A stretch of DNA of 64,000 nucleotides from Trachythela sp. YZ-2020 (taxonomy: Eukaryota; Cnidaria; Anthozoa; Malacalcyonacea; Clavulariidae). Under the pieces are notes generated by a model. That model was not told where the DNA came from. It searched no databases and saw only the letters and a list, made by a program, of their open reading frames with translations. The position numbers and the translations under genes were made by a program. The stretch covers positions 1,302,001-1,366,000 of the forward strand of contig JADLSH010000199.1 in assembly GCA_016169945.1 (NCBI GenBank). The letters run 5' to 3'. Positions 39,423 to 63,198 of this stretch are shown in pieces; the first letter of the stretch is position 1; every line of letters starts with the position of its first letter.

Positions 39423-41902
39423 ATGGCAACTCGTTGTATTTGTCAGATTTGTACATGCGGGTGAGTTGGAAGAATTTTTTTACTTATGTTTTGTCTTTCG
39501 AGTACTATAAATTACATATTTCTGTTCTAGTAGGAGCAATTTCCCAACAATTAGATTACCCGAATTTTATACAAGCTCCCAGATGTCCGTCTGTGTCTTA
39601 GCACACTGTTTAATAAGATTTATAGACGGCAATCGTAGGCACAATTAAGTAAAGCTTTAAAAACGATAAGAAATATCGATAAGAATCGATTATGGCTTCG
39701 AATTTTCAGTTTCAATTTTTTTGTGCATGGATGCGAGTTTTATGCATAGATAATGGTTCTAATCTCGGTATTAGTTTTCGTAGCTTTTAACAGAAAGTTG
39801 AGATAGATATTACATGTCTATAGTACACGCTTACAAAGGATTATAACAGCTTTCACGGGTAATAATTGTTAAAGTTGGCAAATATTCCGGAACGGGTTGT
39901 TGTCTTGGCAACTAATCTTTTTGTTTAATCTAAACTATTAGTAAAATATAATTACATAGGTGATTATTGAAATACGCGATAATCACCTAAAGCGTTTTTA
40001 AGCCGCTTTTATCGTAAATATTCAATTAAAATATTTTTGAAATGTGCATTTTTTATTTTTTTCCAAATAATCACCTATGTAATTTTACTAAAACAATTAT
40101 TCGCCTCAGGCTCGGTGAATAAAAATTATTCACAATATTCACCTCGCCTTCGGCGAATAATTGTTAATTAGTAAACAACCTGTTCTGCAGAGAATAATTT
40201 CAATATGCTCCTTTTATGTTTTTTGCGCGAGTAGAAAAAAAATATTTCCCATAAATTTAACTACAAGAGATGTTATAATTCTCTTCATAGTTCAACCCCC
40301 CCCCCCTTTCGTACCGTCTGTGTCTTAGCACACTGTTTAAGATTTATAGACAGCAATCGTAGGCACAATTAAGTCAAGCTTTTATAAACGATAAGAAATA
40401 TCAATAAGAATCGATTATGGCTTCAAATTTTCAGTGTCAAATTTTTTTGTGCATGGATGCGAGTTTTATGCATATACATTTGTAATTGGGTTGACCTATT
40501 GTAGTACAATGAAATACTACAACTTATACTTGTTATTTTTAGGAGACATAGATGTATTCACCATCCTGAAGTACGAACCAGACCTGGGTCCAAGTGTCTT
40601 CTTTCTGAATACAAGGACACATATCGCAATGTAGCTGTACCTCGTACCATGCCGATCAAGCCTGACGGTGCTCCAAAATTTTCGAATGAGCCAGTTGAGG
40701 GCAAGACAACCAACAACACAACATATATTCCACATCAAGTACAACCGCCAAGCAAAAGAGAGAGGGAAGCGTATAATAAGCCTCAAGGGAATGTTGAGAA
40801 GACGTCAAGTTATACCTATGACTATATATCACACAGAACTAACCCTGCAACCACAGCGAAACCATTGCAAAAGTATGTAGCCAGTCAGGGTCCATTTGAC
40901 GATGGCACCACCCACAACCACACCTATATTCCATGGGACCTCCACGGTGCAATGGTGAAAAGCATGAAACCTGATAACTCACTAAAGGCAACGGATGGAA
41001 AAATGGATTCAAAATCTACACATCAATTGGATTTCCCTGGCCACTACGGTGCGCGAACACAGCCCATCAACCCGCCGGCCCCTGCATTCCGACTGTCTTC
41101 AGCACCAATGGAAGGCAAGACAACAACCAAGGTTGATTACACGAAGAAGGATATCCGACCGAGAACAGCAATGAAACCAATGTATGAGTACCCTACAGAT
41201 AGACCACCACTGGACGACATGACAACTTGTAATCGTGATTTCACCTGGCAAGAAGGTAAGCCTGCAACCAGTTTTAAACCTCCTGCAGCCATAATGACAT
41301 CCGGCGTTCCTTTTGAAGGCGACACCAGTTACCAGAACACTTTCAAGCAATGGCCGTTGACAAAACGAGACGTTAGGGAGAAAGAAATTTACCAACCACC
41401 TACAACAAAGTTTGATGGGACAACATCATTTCAACGTGATTATGTGAAGCATCCAATGTGCCGTGCCAAGCTTGCAAAACCGGAAGTCTATGCTTTTGCA
41501 TCAAAACAACCCATTGATGATAGCACTGAACATAACGATGCATTTAAACAATGGAATGTCGGCCTTCCAGACAGGGCCCGTAAACCTGATAACTACCGTG
41601 CACCTACCATGAAGTTTGACGGACGAACCAACTACCAAAGTCACTACACTGGTGATTTTGTCCCACCTGCCGAAACTGTTAAACCTTTAATGAAAGCTCG
41701 AGTCAAAGGTGATATGGAATTTAATACAAGCTACAAAGATACATACAAGGGCTATCGACCACCATCATGTCCAGCAAAGTATCTTCCATCTAGTCCTTCT
41801 GGAATACAAAATGGTTTTATGTACACACATGGTGCACATGGACACACATTTTATAGACCTGCTATGGGTCAGAACAATGAGCCAATGCAAACACAAGCTT
41901 GA
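39423..41902 (+). CDS. Stabilizer of axonemal microtubules (SAXO/FAM154 family)
   Basis: Two exons, 39423-39460 and 40543-41902, encode 465 residues. The first exon gives MATRCICQICTCG and the second continues RHRCIHHP, then KCLLSEY. This reproduces the cysteine-rich start and CLLSEY box of SAXO1/2. The rest is about a dozen Mn-type repeats, each with a core such as FDGTTSFQRDYVKH or FEGDTSYQNTFKQW, preceded by a KP element. Mn repeats bind and stabilise microtubules inside cilia, flagella and basal bodies. An ATG at 40649 inside exon 2 opens a long frame but would drop the cysteine-rich start, so the upstream ATG is preferred. Paralogue assignment (SAXO1 or SAXO2) is not possible by eye. Confidence 0.96.
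39587..39748. repeat. Direct repeat, copy 1, in SAXO intron
   Basis: About 160 bp starting CCGTCTGTGTCTTAGCACAC and ending GCGAGTTTTATGCATA. Near-identical to 40314-40474, with small indels. Confidence 0.9.
39940..40090. mobile_element. Inverted-repeat AT-rich insertion in SAXO intron
   Basis: ATTACATAGGTGATTATT on the left and AATAATCACCTATGTAAT on the right form an 18-bp inverted repeat around about 110 bp. It lies between the two direct repeats, followed by a GGTGAATAA/TTATTCACC palindrome near 40110-40160. Confidence 0.65.
40314..40474. repeat. Direct repeat, copy 2, in SAXO intron
   Basis: Second copy of the unit at 39587-39748, same orientation, 727 bp downstream and just before the exon 2 acceptor. 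It probably arose from a local tandem duplication of intron sequence. Confidence 0.9.
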
Positions 41903-42736
41903 GTTGTTACTAATGTGACAGATGGTGTATGATCATAATGAATGCCTGAAGTTTATAACTTCGTATTTCAATAGGAACGAAAGTGGATTCACTAAGAACA
42001 ACTTGAACAAAATTAATAATTGACATCTGAATGCAAGCATGGCATTTGATGGCAGTGACATTAGGCCTTGCCCTACAACCATGCATATGTCACACATTCA
42101 AGAATCATGATTGGACACAAAAGCATTATGAAAAGTGCACCTGGGATTGCATTAAGATTCACCAATGTACAATTGTACTGTAGATGCATAGCATGGGTTG
42201 TAAAATGTAATTATATTTAAATGCACTAAAAATAAAATGAAATAAATAAAAAATTGGGGATTTACTTATTTTCTGTGTCAGCTGTGTGTTTCACTTGTTC
42301 TGTCACTAAATAATGCAACTTGCAAGTGTCACACATGTGATGGTGACAACTACAGTATGTCAATACATTGAAAGTATCCTGCCCACTAATCAAGATATCT
42401 CGGTAACCAAGATCATATACAGAGGCCCTAGAATAATCTTATATTGATATACCAGAGATTGATAGCCAAATAATATAGCCGATAAACACTTTTGTAAAGC
42501 CCTTTATTAATGTTAAAAAATTTCTACTCAAAAGTTTTCGATATAATACAATAACCTTACGGTTTTAATATGAACATTCATGATGGTCTCTTCATGATAT
42601 TTCTGAGGTTAGGTTGTCAGGTGCTTAATGATATGTCATGGTTATCTTGCACAAATCAAATCACCTACTTCTGGTACTGGAGTCAAGGCTGTACAGTATG
42701 TGTGAGGGGTGTGGGTGAGGAGAGGGAAGGTTGACA
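41903..42736. other. Convergent 3' ends of SAXO and TCERG1
   Basis: SAXO 3'UTR with AATAAA polyadenylation signals at 42231 and 42241. No other gene seen. Confidence 0.6.
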
Positions 42737-54748
<12,012 letters not shown>

Positions 54749-54805
54749 TTTGGAAATGAACTACACTTTGGTCACGTGTTGAAAACATGAAGCTTTATAA
54801 ATTAT

Positions 54806-54905
54806 CACCGGAATTTAGTACTCCCGGGTAAAGATACACACCGGAATTTAGCACTCCCGGATACAAATACAACCGAAATTTTGTACTCCCGGATAAAGAT
54901 ACACA
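54806..54905. repeat. Three tandem units upstream of TCERG1
   Basis: About 34-bp units of the form ACCGGAATTTAGTACTCCCG followed by GATAAAGATACACA, repeated three times with drift. They begin about 60 bp upstream of the TCERG1 ATG, so they lie in its 5'UTR or promoter. Confidence 0.75.
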
Positions 54906-55412
54906 GGTTGTCTGTTATCCACTCATAAACGACTCATATAGTTGGAGGGTGGCTAAGAGCTGAAATGCAAAGGACTATGGCGCCTTTGGCGCCACCATAC
55001 GTCGACCCCATAGAGTTATTATATATATGGTCGACCCATCTCTGATCACGGAGCACAGCTAAAAAGTGGAACGATTAGTTTTTGGTGAGGGAGGAAACCG
55101 TGCATAATAGTACGCTCCAGTGAAAAAGATCTAAACACGCCATCACGGCAAAAAACTTTCTTCCAAATAGAAATTAAATAAGCATTGTTTTAGTAATACA
55201 TCAGTAAATTTTATTGTCAGACATTAAAAACATTTAGCAATTGTTGCAAGTACGTAAGCGTGATAAATACACGACTTGTTTGACAAGAAAAAATAAATTA
55301 TCAGAATAGTTATATATTTAATTTCTATCCACCAACCCTATTTGAATATATTTCTTTCTATCTACAGTATTTATTATAGGTTAAGATAATCTTAAAACGT
55401 GTCCTATATGGT
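54906..55412. other. Intergenic between TCERG1 start and GOT1 stop
   Basis: No gene. It contains a GGCGCCTTTGGCGCC palindrome near 54981 and a GTCGACC ... GGTCGACC pair near 55003-55036. Confidence 0.5.
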
Positions 55413-58400
55413 TTACTCAGTCACATTCCGGACGGCATCATCAATTCCTTTAGCAACATATTCCACATTACTGGTGTTAACAGTACACATACTAATACGA
55501 CCATTTCCCAAGGTGTATATATGATACTTCTCCAGCAAATACTTGACTTGTCTTGCTATAATAGAATAGTCAAACAGAAAGAAAAAGTTTTACTAGACGT
55601 CTGGAATTGTGAAATAGACACCACTGCATTTTGTATTCACTCACACTTAAGGGCAATGGAGCAGTGGCATAGGAACCGGGGGGTCACAGGGGGCACGTGT
55701 CCCACCAAGTTTTCTTCAAAGTGCCCTTTTCTCCAGCTAAAACAATGGAAAAAGTGCCCTTTTCTAATAGAAGAGGTGCCCTTTTCTCCAGCTAAAACAA
55801 TGGAAAAAGTGCCCTTTTCTAATAGAAGAGGTGCCCTTAAGACAAAGTGCCCCCCCCCCAACTTGAAGTTGCTTCCTACGCCTATGCAATGGAGACCCTG
55901 CCTGACACTTTCCACCCTATATTGTGAACCCACTACCTCAGAATACGACTAGATAACGCATCATATTATATAAATTTCACAAGAAAATATACTCGCTTCC
56001 AATCCTCTTTGGCTGGATAGCCCAAATGGATAGAGAGCGGTGGTTTAGAAATCCGAAGATTCGAGTTTGAATCCCGCTGGACTGCATGAGACAAAGAATT
56101 GTTCGTTGTTCCTTGCAGTGTTAAAATAAGTATGACAAGACAGCCTTATTCTTCTTTTTCTCCACCACAGAAAGCTTTCAGAGGGTTTCTTAATTCAACT
56201 AGCGCATGCCAAACGTATCTACGCAACCTTGAAGCAGGGCTTTTATAAAGTAACAACAGGTACATACGTGTCAATCCCGTGAAAGTAAACATGCCACAGT
56301 GTTTGATAATATGCTCCCAGTTGCCAGGAGTTCCCAATTCTCGCATTTTTTGGAAAAGAACATCACGAGCAGACTTGATACGCTTTGACATGGACACAAC
56401 ACATTCTTTCCTAACGAAAGTAAAACTTACATATGACTTGCATCTTTCGTTTTATTGTTCCTTACTGTATACTCTCAAACATGCAAGTTGAGGTCGTTTT
56501 CAGTAAGCCTTATACGGGGTGGCCCTTACACACGTAAAGATGTCAACAAGATGTGTTCACAACACACTTGTAGCAAGCCTGACAACAAGTTGTAACGATG
56601 TTGTCATTTTATCAAATTGCTACAAGGTTGTCACTCACCACTTGTTAACAATTTATTGAATTGCAGGACGATAACAAGTTTTTGGAACAACTTACAACAA
56701 ATCTGTTGAGTCAACAACCTTGTAGCAAGTTGCCAACAAGCCGATGACAACTTGTCAACAAGCTGGGAACAAGCAGTGCGAATACATCCTGACAACAAGT
56801 TGTTGAAACAGCATTGGTACAAGTTTGCTGCAGGTTTGTTACAAGACTATTACAAGAATTAACATTATTTTTTTCACTCTGCCAGTTGAAACATCTTCTG
56901 CACGATTGTGCTTGTACCGAAAAAATGCCTTTGTATTTTAGCCGATAAGTTGACTGTGATTTTCAGGCTAGTGTAGTGCTTCATTATTCACCAGATGCTA
57001 GACAGTTCTTTGATTCGGGTTTTATTCTAATCTTACCATTCAGCTAGTAACGCAGGATTGTTTAACACTGTCGTCACAATACGCGCTCCTTGAACAGGGG
57101 GGTTGGACCACATTGGACGAATAATTGCCTTGAGTTGACTTCGTATGGTATTCACATATTCTGCAGCATTGGCGACAAAAAACGTGCAACCAATTCTGGA
57201 AGCTACAAGCAAAATAATATTTAGGGAAATTGGTCCGTAAGTGAAGTGAAGTGAAGTGAAGTGTATGTATGTATGTATGTCTCCATCTACAATCATAGAA
57301 TTCATTGAGACAAGAATTCTAGAAACTACCTGAGTAAGGACCGCAAATGAAACGCGAATAAGAACGCGTTCAGAACGCAGATGAAACGCATTGTTTAGTA
57401 ATTGTATAAGAAATTTAGAAAGGAAAGGATTATCAGAATTGATAGAAAAACAAAAACATTAAAGAACATACAATATAAACCAAAGTTCTTTGCGAAAGAT
57501 TGGGACACTGCCAGTTCAATCCCTTGAGAGACAAAGTGCCTCACAGCAAATGCATCTTGATCTATATCGCCAGAAACAAGACCAAGGTAAGCGTAGTCCA
57601 ACAGAGGAAATAGATGTTTCTCCTAAAAAATACTATTTGTATTCATCTTACAAATTAATCTGAAGAAACCAATAACCACTTTAAAGTTTTCTTCACAAAA
57701 GTAAAGCTATTAATCTTCATTGTCAGTGAAGTAAAAGAAGAAGTTTACAATTATTCTCAAGCACTTTTTAACAAACTAAGAGAAAAATTATTGGGCTAGA
57801 AAGATAAGTTATCAATATTTATCAAAATTGACCCATTAACTGGCAGTACCCTACCATCGTCTGGCGTACGTTAGACGGAGTAAAATACTAAAGTAGTAAA
57901 GTATGGCGCATCTGGGCGCATTGCCAGCTAACCAAGTTGCTTATCAAGCTCAGAAAAAGGACCACCACATTCTTACACACTCAAAGTCTTGAAGATTTTC
58001 TGAGGAAAACATGGAATTCACATTGCTATATCCAAATCAAGTAAGTATTAATCTGTATCTTACCTTTACAACATTAGCAATTTTCACCCATTCTTCATGC
58101 GAGGGATCCACTCCAGTTGGGTTTTGTCCACAACCATGCAGGATTATGACAGAGCCTTCTGGTGCATTCTTAAAATAAATATGTTTAAGTATTACTAAGG
58201 AAAGAAAATTTGGGATGTATATTATACACCCATGCTTCTACACTAACAATGCACCCTTTTTAACCCTTTTACACTTGTATCTCACTGTATTCAATAGACC
58301 CCTCTATACATAACAGATACTTACTTTAGCTCCCAAACTATACATCTAAGTCAAGTTAATGCTTAATGGTTTTTCATGTAAAGATACACATAGTATTCAT

Positions 58401-60612
58401 GAGCTGCAATTGCAAGTTTCCTATCACCTGATTTAACCTACTTGTGTTTTCCCTACCTGTAAATCCTCAAGCATTCCACTTAAGTCCAACCCACGAGTTT
58501 CTTTGTTGTAATAACGGTATTCTCGTCTGTCAGTAAAACCGACATCTCTGACAATCTTAATATGGTTCCCTTGAAAGGACCCACAATTTGTGAGATATAG
58601 TACTAACTAAAACTGATGATGCCATCTATGATAATACTGACCAATTCTTACCCCATGTTGGCTTGGGTGTATAGACAACTTTTGCAGGCAAAAAACGTTT
58701 TGTAAACTCAAGAATTAAACGTAAACTGCCAGTACCAGACAGAGCTTGAACAGCACAAACCTAAACAATAGAATTATATATAAAAATTAAATAGGCTAGT
58801 TCAAAAAAGATTATGGTAAGATTGCATGGTAGAAACTGGGCAATATCATTTGTGACATTTGTCCTCCAGCTTTTCAGGTGGACAAGTACATTTAGGGGGG
58901 GGGGGGGGTTATTGGAAAGGGGGTTTAATAGAGAAATGGCTTAGAGAAAGTATAAACTTCATATTATAACCTACTCTGTTTTCAACAATAGCTGGACTAT
59001 CAGCTCCAAGAATCAACCTAGAGGCTGTTGTATAGAATTCCTTCATTCCATCAATACTAAGATATTCATGATTTAATGTCTTGTCCGCTGCAAGTGCTAC
59101 TTCTGTACTTGACACAACAGGTAGAACCCATGGCTTGCCTTCATTTGTTCGATAGACTAGATAATATTCACATACATATCAGGGTTTGAGGGCCAATTTC
59201 CATAGCAACAACCTCAATATAGATACAATCTTAATCCTATCAGGTCATTCCAGGAAAGATCCAAGCTCCCCCTACAGTGGAAATTTCTGCTGTCCAGAGG
59301 GGGAGGGGGGAAATCTACTTCTGATAACAGTAAAATGTACTAGGACATCCAAAGCGGGTAGGGGGGTAAACTCCTAATTTCTCAGTGGGAGAAATGTGGA
59401 TGTTTTCTGGAATGACCCAACTCATTAGCTGGCAATACACCCACTCAGACACGCCAGATGATTTTACCTAATACAGATGATTTTACCTAATAATGGGTTA
59501 ACCTAATACAAATCCTAATTGACATGATTTGGTAAAATTTAACTATGGGCTGTATGCCAATTCACCATTGATTTACAGAGAGATGGATACAACTTGATCT
59601 GGTAGGGGGGTGCTGAGCAGGTGCAACCATTGACCGAGGCAGGGTACATCATCACTGAGGACCCTGGCAACTAGGGTCAAGGGGCTGAGCTTGTCAGAAC
59701 ATTTTTGAAAAATAAGGTTGCCTAGATGGTCAAAGAGGGCCCCAAAGACCTGCAACACTACTAAGAGCTTTACCCTCAGACTTTGTCATGGAGGGCAGCT
59801 GTTTTCCTAGAATTCTGCCATTGTCCCCCCCCCTGTGATCATGCATGTCTGCTATATGACTGGTGCCCACTCAGCACTCCAATTTCTGTGAATGACTGAT
59901 TTTTTATGCCCACTCAGGCCTTAAAATATCGGTCGGTATAGCCGTCTGACAAAATGTCTGATGAGATTTGAGTTTGGGTCGGACATATGTATGATGATGT
60001 CCGACGACCTTGAGTTCAGTTTAGCTCGGAAATAAGTAAAATATCAGCACAATGTATTAATTAAATTTTGAACAGTAAATGTTGTGCCGATATTGAATAA
60101 GTTGTCATAACTGCCATTCATATTTATTTCCGAGCCAAAACTAACTTTCCTTGGCATTTGAGAAAAAAATTTGTACACAGCTTGAAGATCGAGCGCTGAA
60201 TAACTCATTGCTTTTCTCGCCCTAAATCCGTCTTTGGACAATGGATATCAGTCCATGATTTGGACAATGGATATCAGTCCATGATATTTAAGGCCTGCCA
60301 CTTGACTGTATTTATTACACAATGGTCACTTGACATAATGGTCAATTTATTACATGATGCCCACTTGACTGTATTTATTACATAATTTATTACATAATTG
60401 CTGCATTATGTCTAGGATTAACTATAGACATTATATTTATACAGACATTGTACTATTTGTACATTCTGTTGCTAGCTATTGCTGTATTGCACAATACCTC
60501 CAATTCCAAGATTAACTTTATTCGGGTTTGTGTCGGCATTAAACTGATCCAATAAACGAAACGTTTCATCTATAGGAATAGGCTCGATATCGTGAAAAAA
60601 TGACTTTGCCAT
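55413..60612 (-). CDS. GOT1: Aspartate aminotransferase, cytosolic
   Basis: Nine exons in phase: 60498-60612, 58975-59156, 58652-58760, 58457-58569, 58064-58168, 57472-57622, 57037-57202, 56268-56410 and 55413-55555; 408 residues (human GOT1 413). It interconverts aspartate plus 2-oxoglutarate and oxaloacetate plus glutamate with PLP, in the cytosol, as part of the malate-aspartate shuttle. Marks are [48 protein letters not shown] with the Schiff-base lysine, and [12 protein letters not shown]. There is no presequence before [11 protein letters not shown], so the cytosolic form is preferred over GOT2. The gene is divergent from CHMP3 with about 565 bp between the start codons. Confidence 0.97.
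55721..55838. repeat. 55-bp tandem duplication
   Basis: GTGCCCTTTTCTCCAGC starts units at 55721 and 55776, and a third, partial unit begins at 55831. It lies in the last GOT1 intron. Confidence 0.85.
56007..56086 (+). repeat. tRNA-derived sequence (SINE head or tRNA pseudogene)
   Basis: A-box-like TAGCCCAAATGG and B-box-like GAGTTTGAATCCC lie about 45 bases apart, with a GC-rich 3' block CCCGCTGGACT. The ends do not form a clean acceptor stem. In a GOT1 intron. Confidence 0.5.
56540..56846. repeat. CAACTTGTT palindrome repeat, copy 2 (inverted)
   Basis: Same family as 50766-51076 in opposite orientation, with long shared runs such as GAATTGCAGGACGATAACAA and GAACAAGCAGTG. It lies in the GOT1 intron between exons 57037 and 56410. 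Confidence 0.85.
57239..57281. repeat. Microsatellites (GTGAA)n and (GTAT)n
   Basis: Four GTGAA units followed by about four GTAT units, in a GOT1 intron. Confidence 0.85.
59243..59417. mobile_element. Short MITE with GGTCATTCCAG ends
   Basis: The left end GGTCATTCCAGGAAAGATCC and right end TTTTCTGGAATGACC are inverted repeats around about 175 bp, with G-rich and C-rich interior blocks. In GOT1 intron 1. Confidence 0.65.
60236..60284. repeat. 24-bp tandem duplication
   Basis: GGACAATGGATATCAGTCCA occurs twice in a row; each unit is itself a near-palindrome (GGACxxxGATATCxxGTCC). In GOT1 intron 1. Confidence 0.8.
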
Positions 60613-61177
60613 AGCTTGTAATAATCCTGCAAAATATCCAAGGAAACGCAAACAACAGATTTTATAAAATATTTTATTGGTTTTGTAAGGTTTTGTACAG
60701 ATTGTGTCACGCGTTGCACACGTGTTCGTGAATCGTGCGGGCTCACACATTTAAGCATTTTTCCGTAAAAACAGGAATTTTGACTATTACAACTATTACA
60801 GTAAAGCAAGAAAACGGATTGAATGCAAAAAGTATTTAATAGGAATTGAATGCGTTGTTCCAGTGTAGGTTTTGTGTAGGTAACGATAAACGATATATTT
60901 GAGGGTTTCTAGGATCAAACTACCTGAAAATAGATATAATTATATATATTTTTATAATTTTTTTCAAGTAGTTTGATCTCTGTAGTTTGATGCTACAAAT
61001 ATTTAAAGAATTTCAGGGAAAACTGAGGAATTTCAGAGCCTTGCCAAGGAATTCGCGACCTTGGTCGCACATGCGCACAATATTCCAAAATTTCATATTT
61101 CGTTAATATGTAAACACGGTTATGTAAACACTTCCTTCACATAGAATTGTTTTGTTTTTAAAAAACTGTATTTTGCA
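60613..61177. promoter_or_regulatory. Shared 5' region of GOT1 (-) and CHMP3 (+)
   Basis: Only about 565 bp separate the two divergent ATGs, so the promoters must lie here. A 66-bp foldback (60913-60978) with GATCAAACTACCTGAAAA arms is inside it. No TATA or CCAAT element stands out. Confidence 0.5.
60913..60978. mobile_element. Foldback element with GATCAAACTACCTGAAAA arm, second locus
   Basis: The left arm GATCAAACTACCTGAAAA and right arm TTTTTTCAAGTAGTTTGATC enclose an AT-rich loop. It shares its arms with 20806-20909. Confidence 0.6.
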
Positions 61178-63198
61178 ATGGGTTTATTTGGAAAAACGCC
61201 GCAGAAATCACCAAAAGAAACAGTAAGGAAAAGGGTTTTAATGTTAGATTTATCATAGATCTGTATGAAATTGTCATGATTATTTGTTTTTATTCGGTGT
61301 TTCATTTGTAAAATTTCAATATACAAATTGCTATATCATGGTGAATTATAGTTTATTTGTAATATTTTTGTATGGTAGAGTATAAATCGAATGAAAGACC
61401 GTTTTGATGTTCAAGAAAAAGCATTTTATCATTCTCTAAACTCAAACATTTTAAAAGTGAAAACTTATACATTAAATTACAAACCAGTTAATCTCATATT
61501 TTTGGTTGATTTTCAAATAATAAATACCTATAACCTCTGCTAGGTGCAAGAATGGTCTCGGACCTTACGCAAAGAATCCAGGCAACTAGATCGCCAAATT
61601 AGAAGTAAGTTCATCATCGTTAGCATGTCTAATTACCTAATTATAGTTTACAACTTTACAGACAGATGAAAATAATAAAGTAGTGTAACAGAAATACTCA
61701 GTAAATTGTTTAACTACATAAAAACCCAAACTTTGTCTTTTATATTTTTTTATAGGTATTGAAACCGAAAAGGCAAAGGTAACTCATACAATCAAAGATT
61801 CTGCCAAGAAGGGCGATGTAGACAGCTGTCGTATTCTTGCAAAGGAGGTCGTCAGAGCTAAGAAAGCTGTCAACAAACTCTATGCATCGAAAGCTCAGTT
61901 AAGCTCAGTTGAAATGAGCATGAAAAATCAGCTTGCGACATTGCGAGTCTCGGGGTCGTTACAGAAAAGCACAGAAGTTATGAAGTACATGCAACAGCTC
62001 GTTAAACTACCTGAAATACAGGCTACAATGCAAGAGCTTTCTAAAGAAATGATGAAAGTATGTAGAGATTTGAGTTACCTCGAGAACATGGCAGTCAATG
62101 TTGACTGGCATCCAGAAGAGTACACAACTTCCTTATGTTTCTGTCACATATTGTACACTATAGCATGACAACAACACCCCCTAATTTAATACTGTCACAT
62201 TTCTGCTCTCCCATCCCTGTACGATGATAACATTGAGGACATGTTTGAAGGCCTCCTTGGTCCCTCCCAAATATTGAAAATGCTCTGTCCTTCTTGCATT
62301 ATTGAAACTGCTCTGCCCCCCTCCCTCCCAATATTAGAATTGCACCTGCCCCCTCCCTCCAATATTGAAACTGCTCTGCCTCCCCCATGCCCTCCTACTG
62401 CTCTAGGCTGGCACCATTGAAGAAAAAATGTTGGACGATCAATTTGACAGTCTTGTCAAACTATCACACATGCCTTAGGCACTTATCCCCCCCCCCCCCT
62501 TCAATATTTAAAATGTTCTGCCCCCTTCCCTCTAGTATAGAAACTGAGCTCCCCCCTTGTAGGCTGGTATCATTGAAGAAATGTTGGAAGACACACTTGA
62601 CAGTCTTGAAGATGAAGATATGGAGGAAGAAGCACAGGAAGAAGTTGATAAAATATTATTTGAAGTTACACAAGGTTTGAAATTACAATATTGTAATACA
62701 ATATAAGGCATCTCGTTCATTACTGTAATTCCCAACACTTTCTCCTTAACAAGTAGCATTAAATTATTTTAATTATTCAGACAAAGTTGCTCCAAACACT
62801 ACACAGATACCATAACAACAACTACTATTTTTTTATCTTTAGGAGCGTTGGGTCAAGCTGGTAGTATCGCAACAAATGAATTACCGGAGGTAATCAATGA
62901 CAATGGTTCAAATGCAAAATATTCATGTTTTAAAACAATAATGTACTGTCTTTTTCAGCACAAACCATGGAGAACAGTAGGATTTTCAAAACAATGAAAA
63001 GACAATGGAACATTCCGATCATTGGATGGTGACTGGCTCGCAGTATTGTTATGCTAAGCGTTATGCAAAGGCCCATTCGTCTAATTTTTTCGCACTTTAT
63101 TTTAGGGCGAGTTGGAAGGTGCGACAGCCATGGCGGACTCAGATGGGGAGGAAGATATGGATGACATGCAGAAACGACTAGAGACGTTACGAAGTTAA
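61178..63198 (+). CDS. CHMP3: Charged multivesicular body protein 3 (VPS24)
   Basis: Six exons in phase: 61178-61222, 61544-61604, 61756-62057, 62563-62674, 62843-62889 and 63106-63198; 219 residues (human 222). It starts MGLFGKTPQKSPKE, which is the CHMP3 N-terminus. The Snf7 helices run from about 15 to 150, with the conserved LYASKAQL, GSLQKSTEVMK and IQATMQELSKEMMKAG blocks. An acidic stretch follows, and the end MQKRLETLRS is a MIM1 motif that binds the MIT domain of VPS4 or AMSH. It is an ESCRT-III subunit working on endosomal membranes, in cytokinesis and in membrane repair. A degenerate copy of exon 4 lies in the preceding intron. Confidence 0.97.
62407..62477 (+). pseudogene. Degenerate duplicate of CHMP3 exon 4
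   Basis: After a CTCTAG acceptor-like end, GCTGGCACCATTGAAGAA and ATGTTGGACGATCAATTTGA parallel the true exon 4 at 62563 (GCTGGTATCATTGAAGAA, ATGTTGGAAGACACACTTGA). Read in the exon 4 phase it gives AGTIEEKMLDDQFDSLVK and then a stop soon after. Surrounding C-rich CTGCCCCCTCCCTCC words also repeat, so intron plus exon were duplicated. Confidence 0.75.

Noticed and set aside
40649..41902. SAXO starting at the long-ORF methionine (417 residues)
   Set aside because: Upstream sequence supplies the conserved cysteine-rich start across a phase-matched intron.
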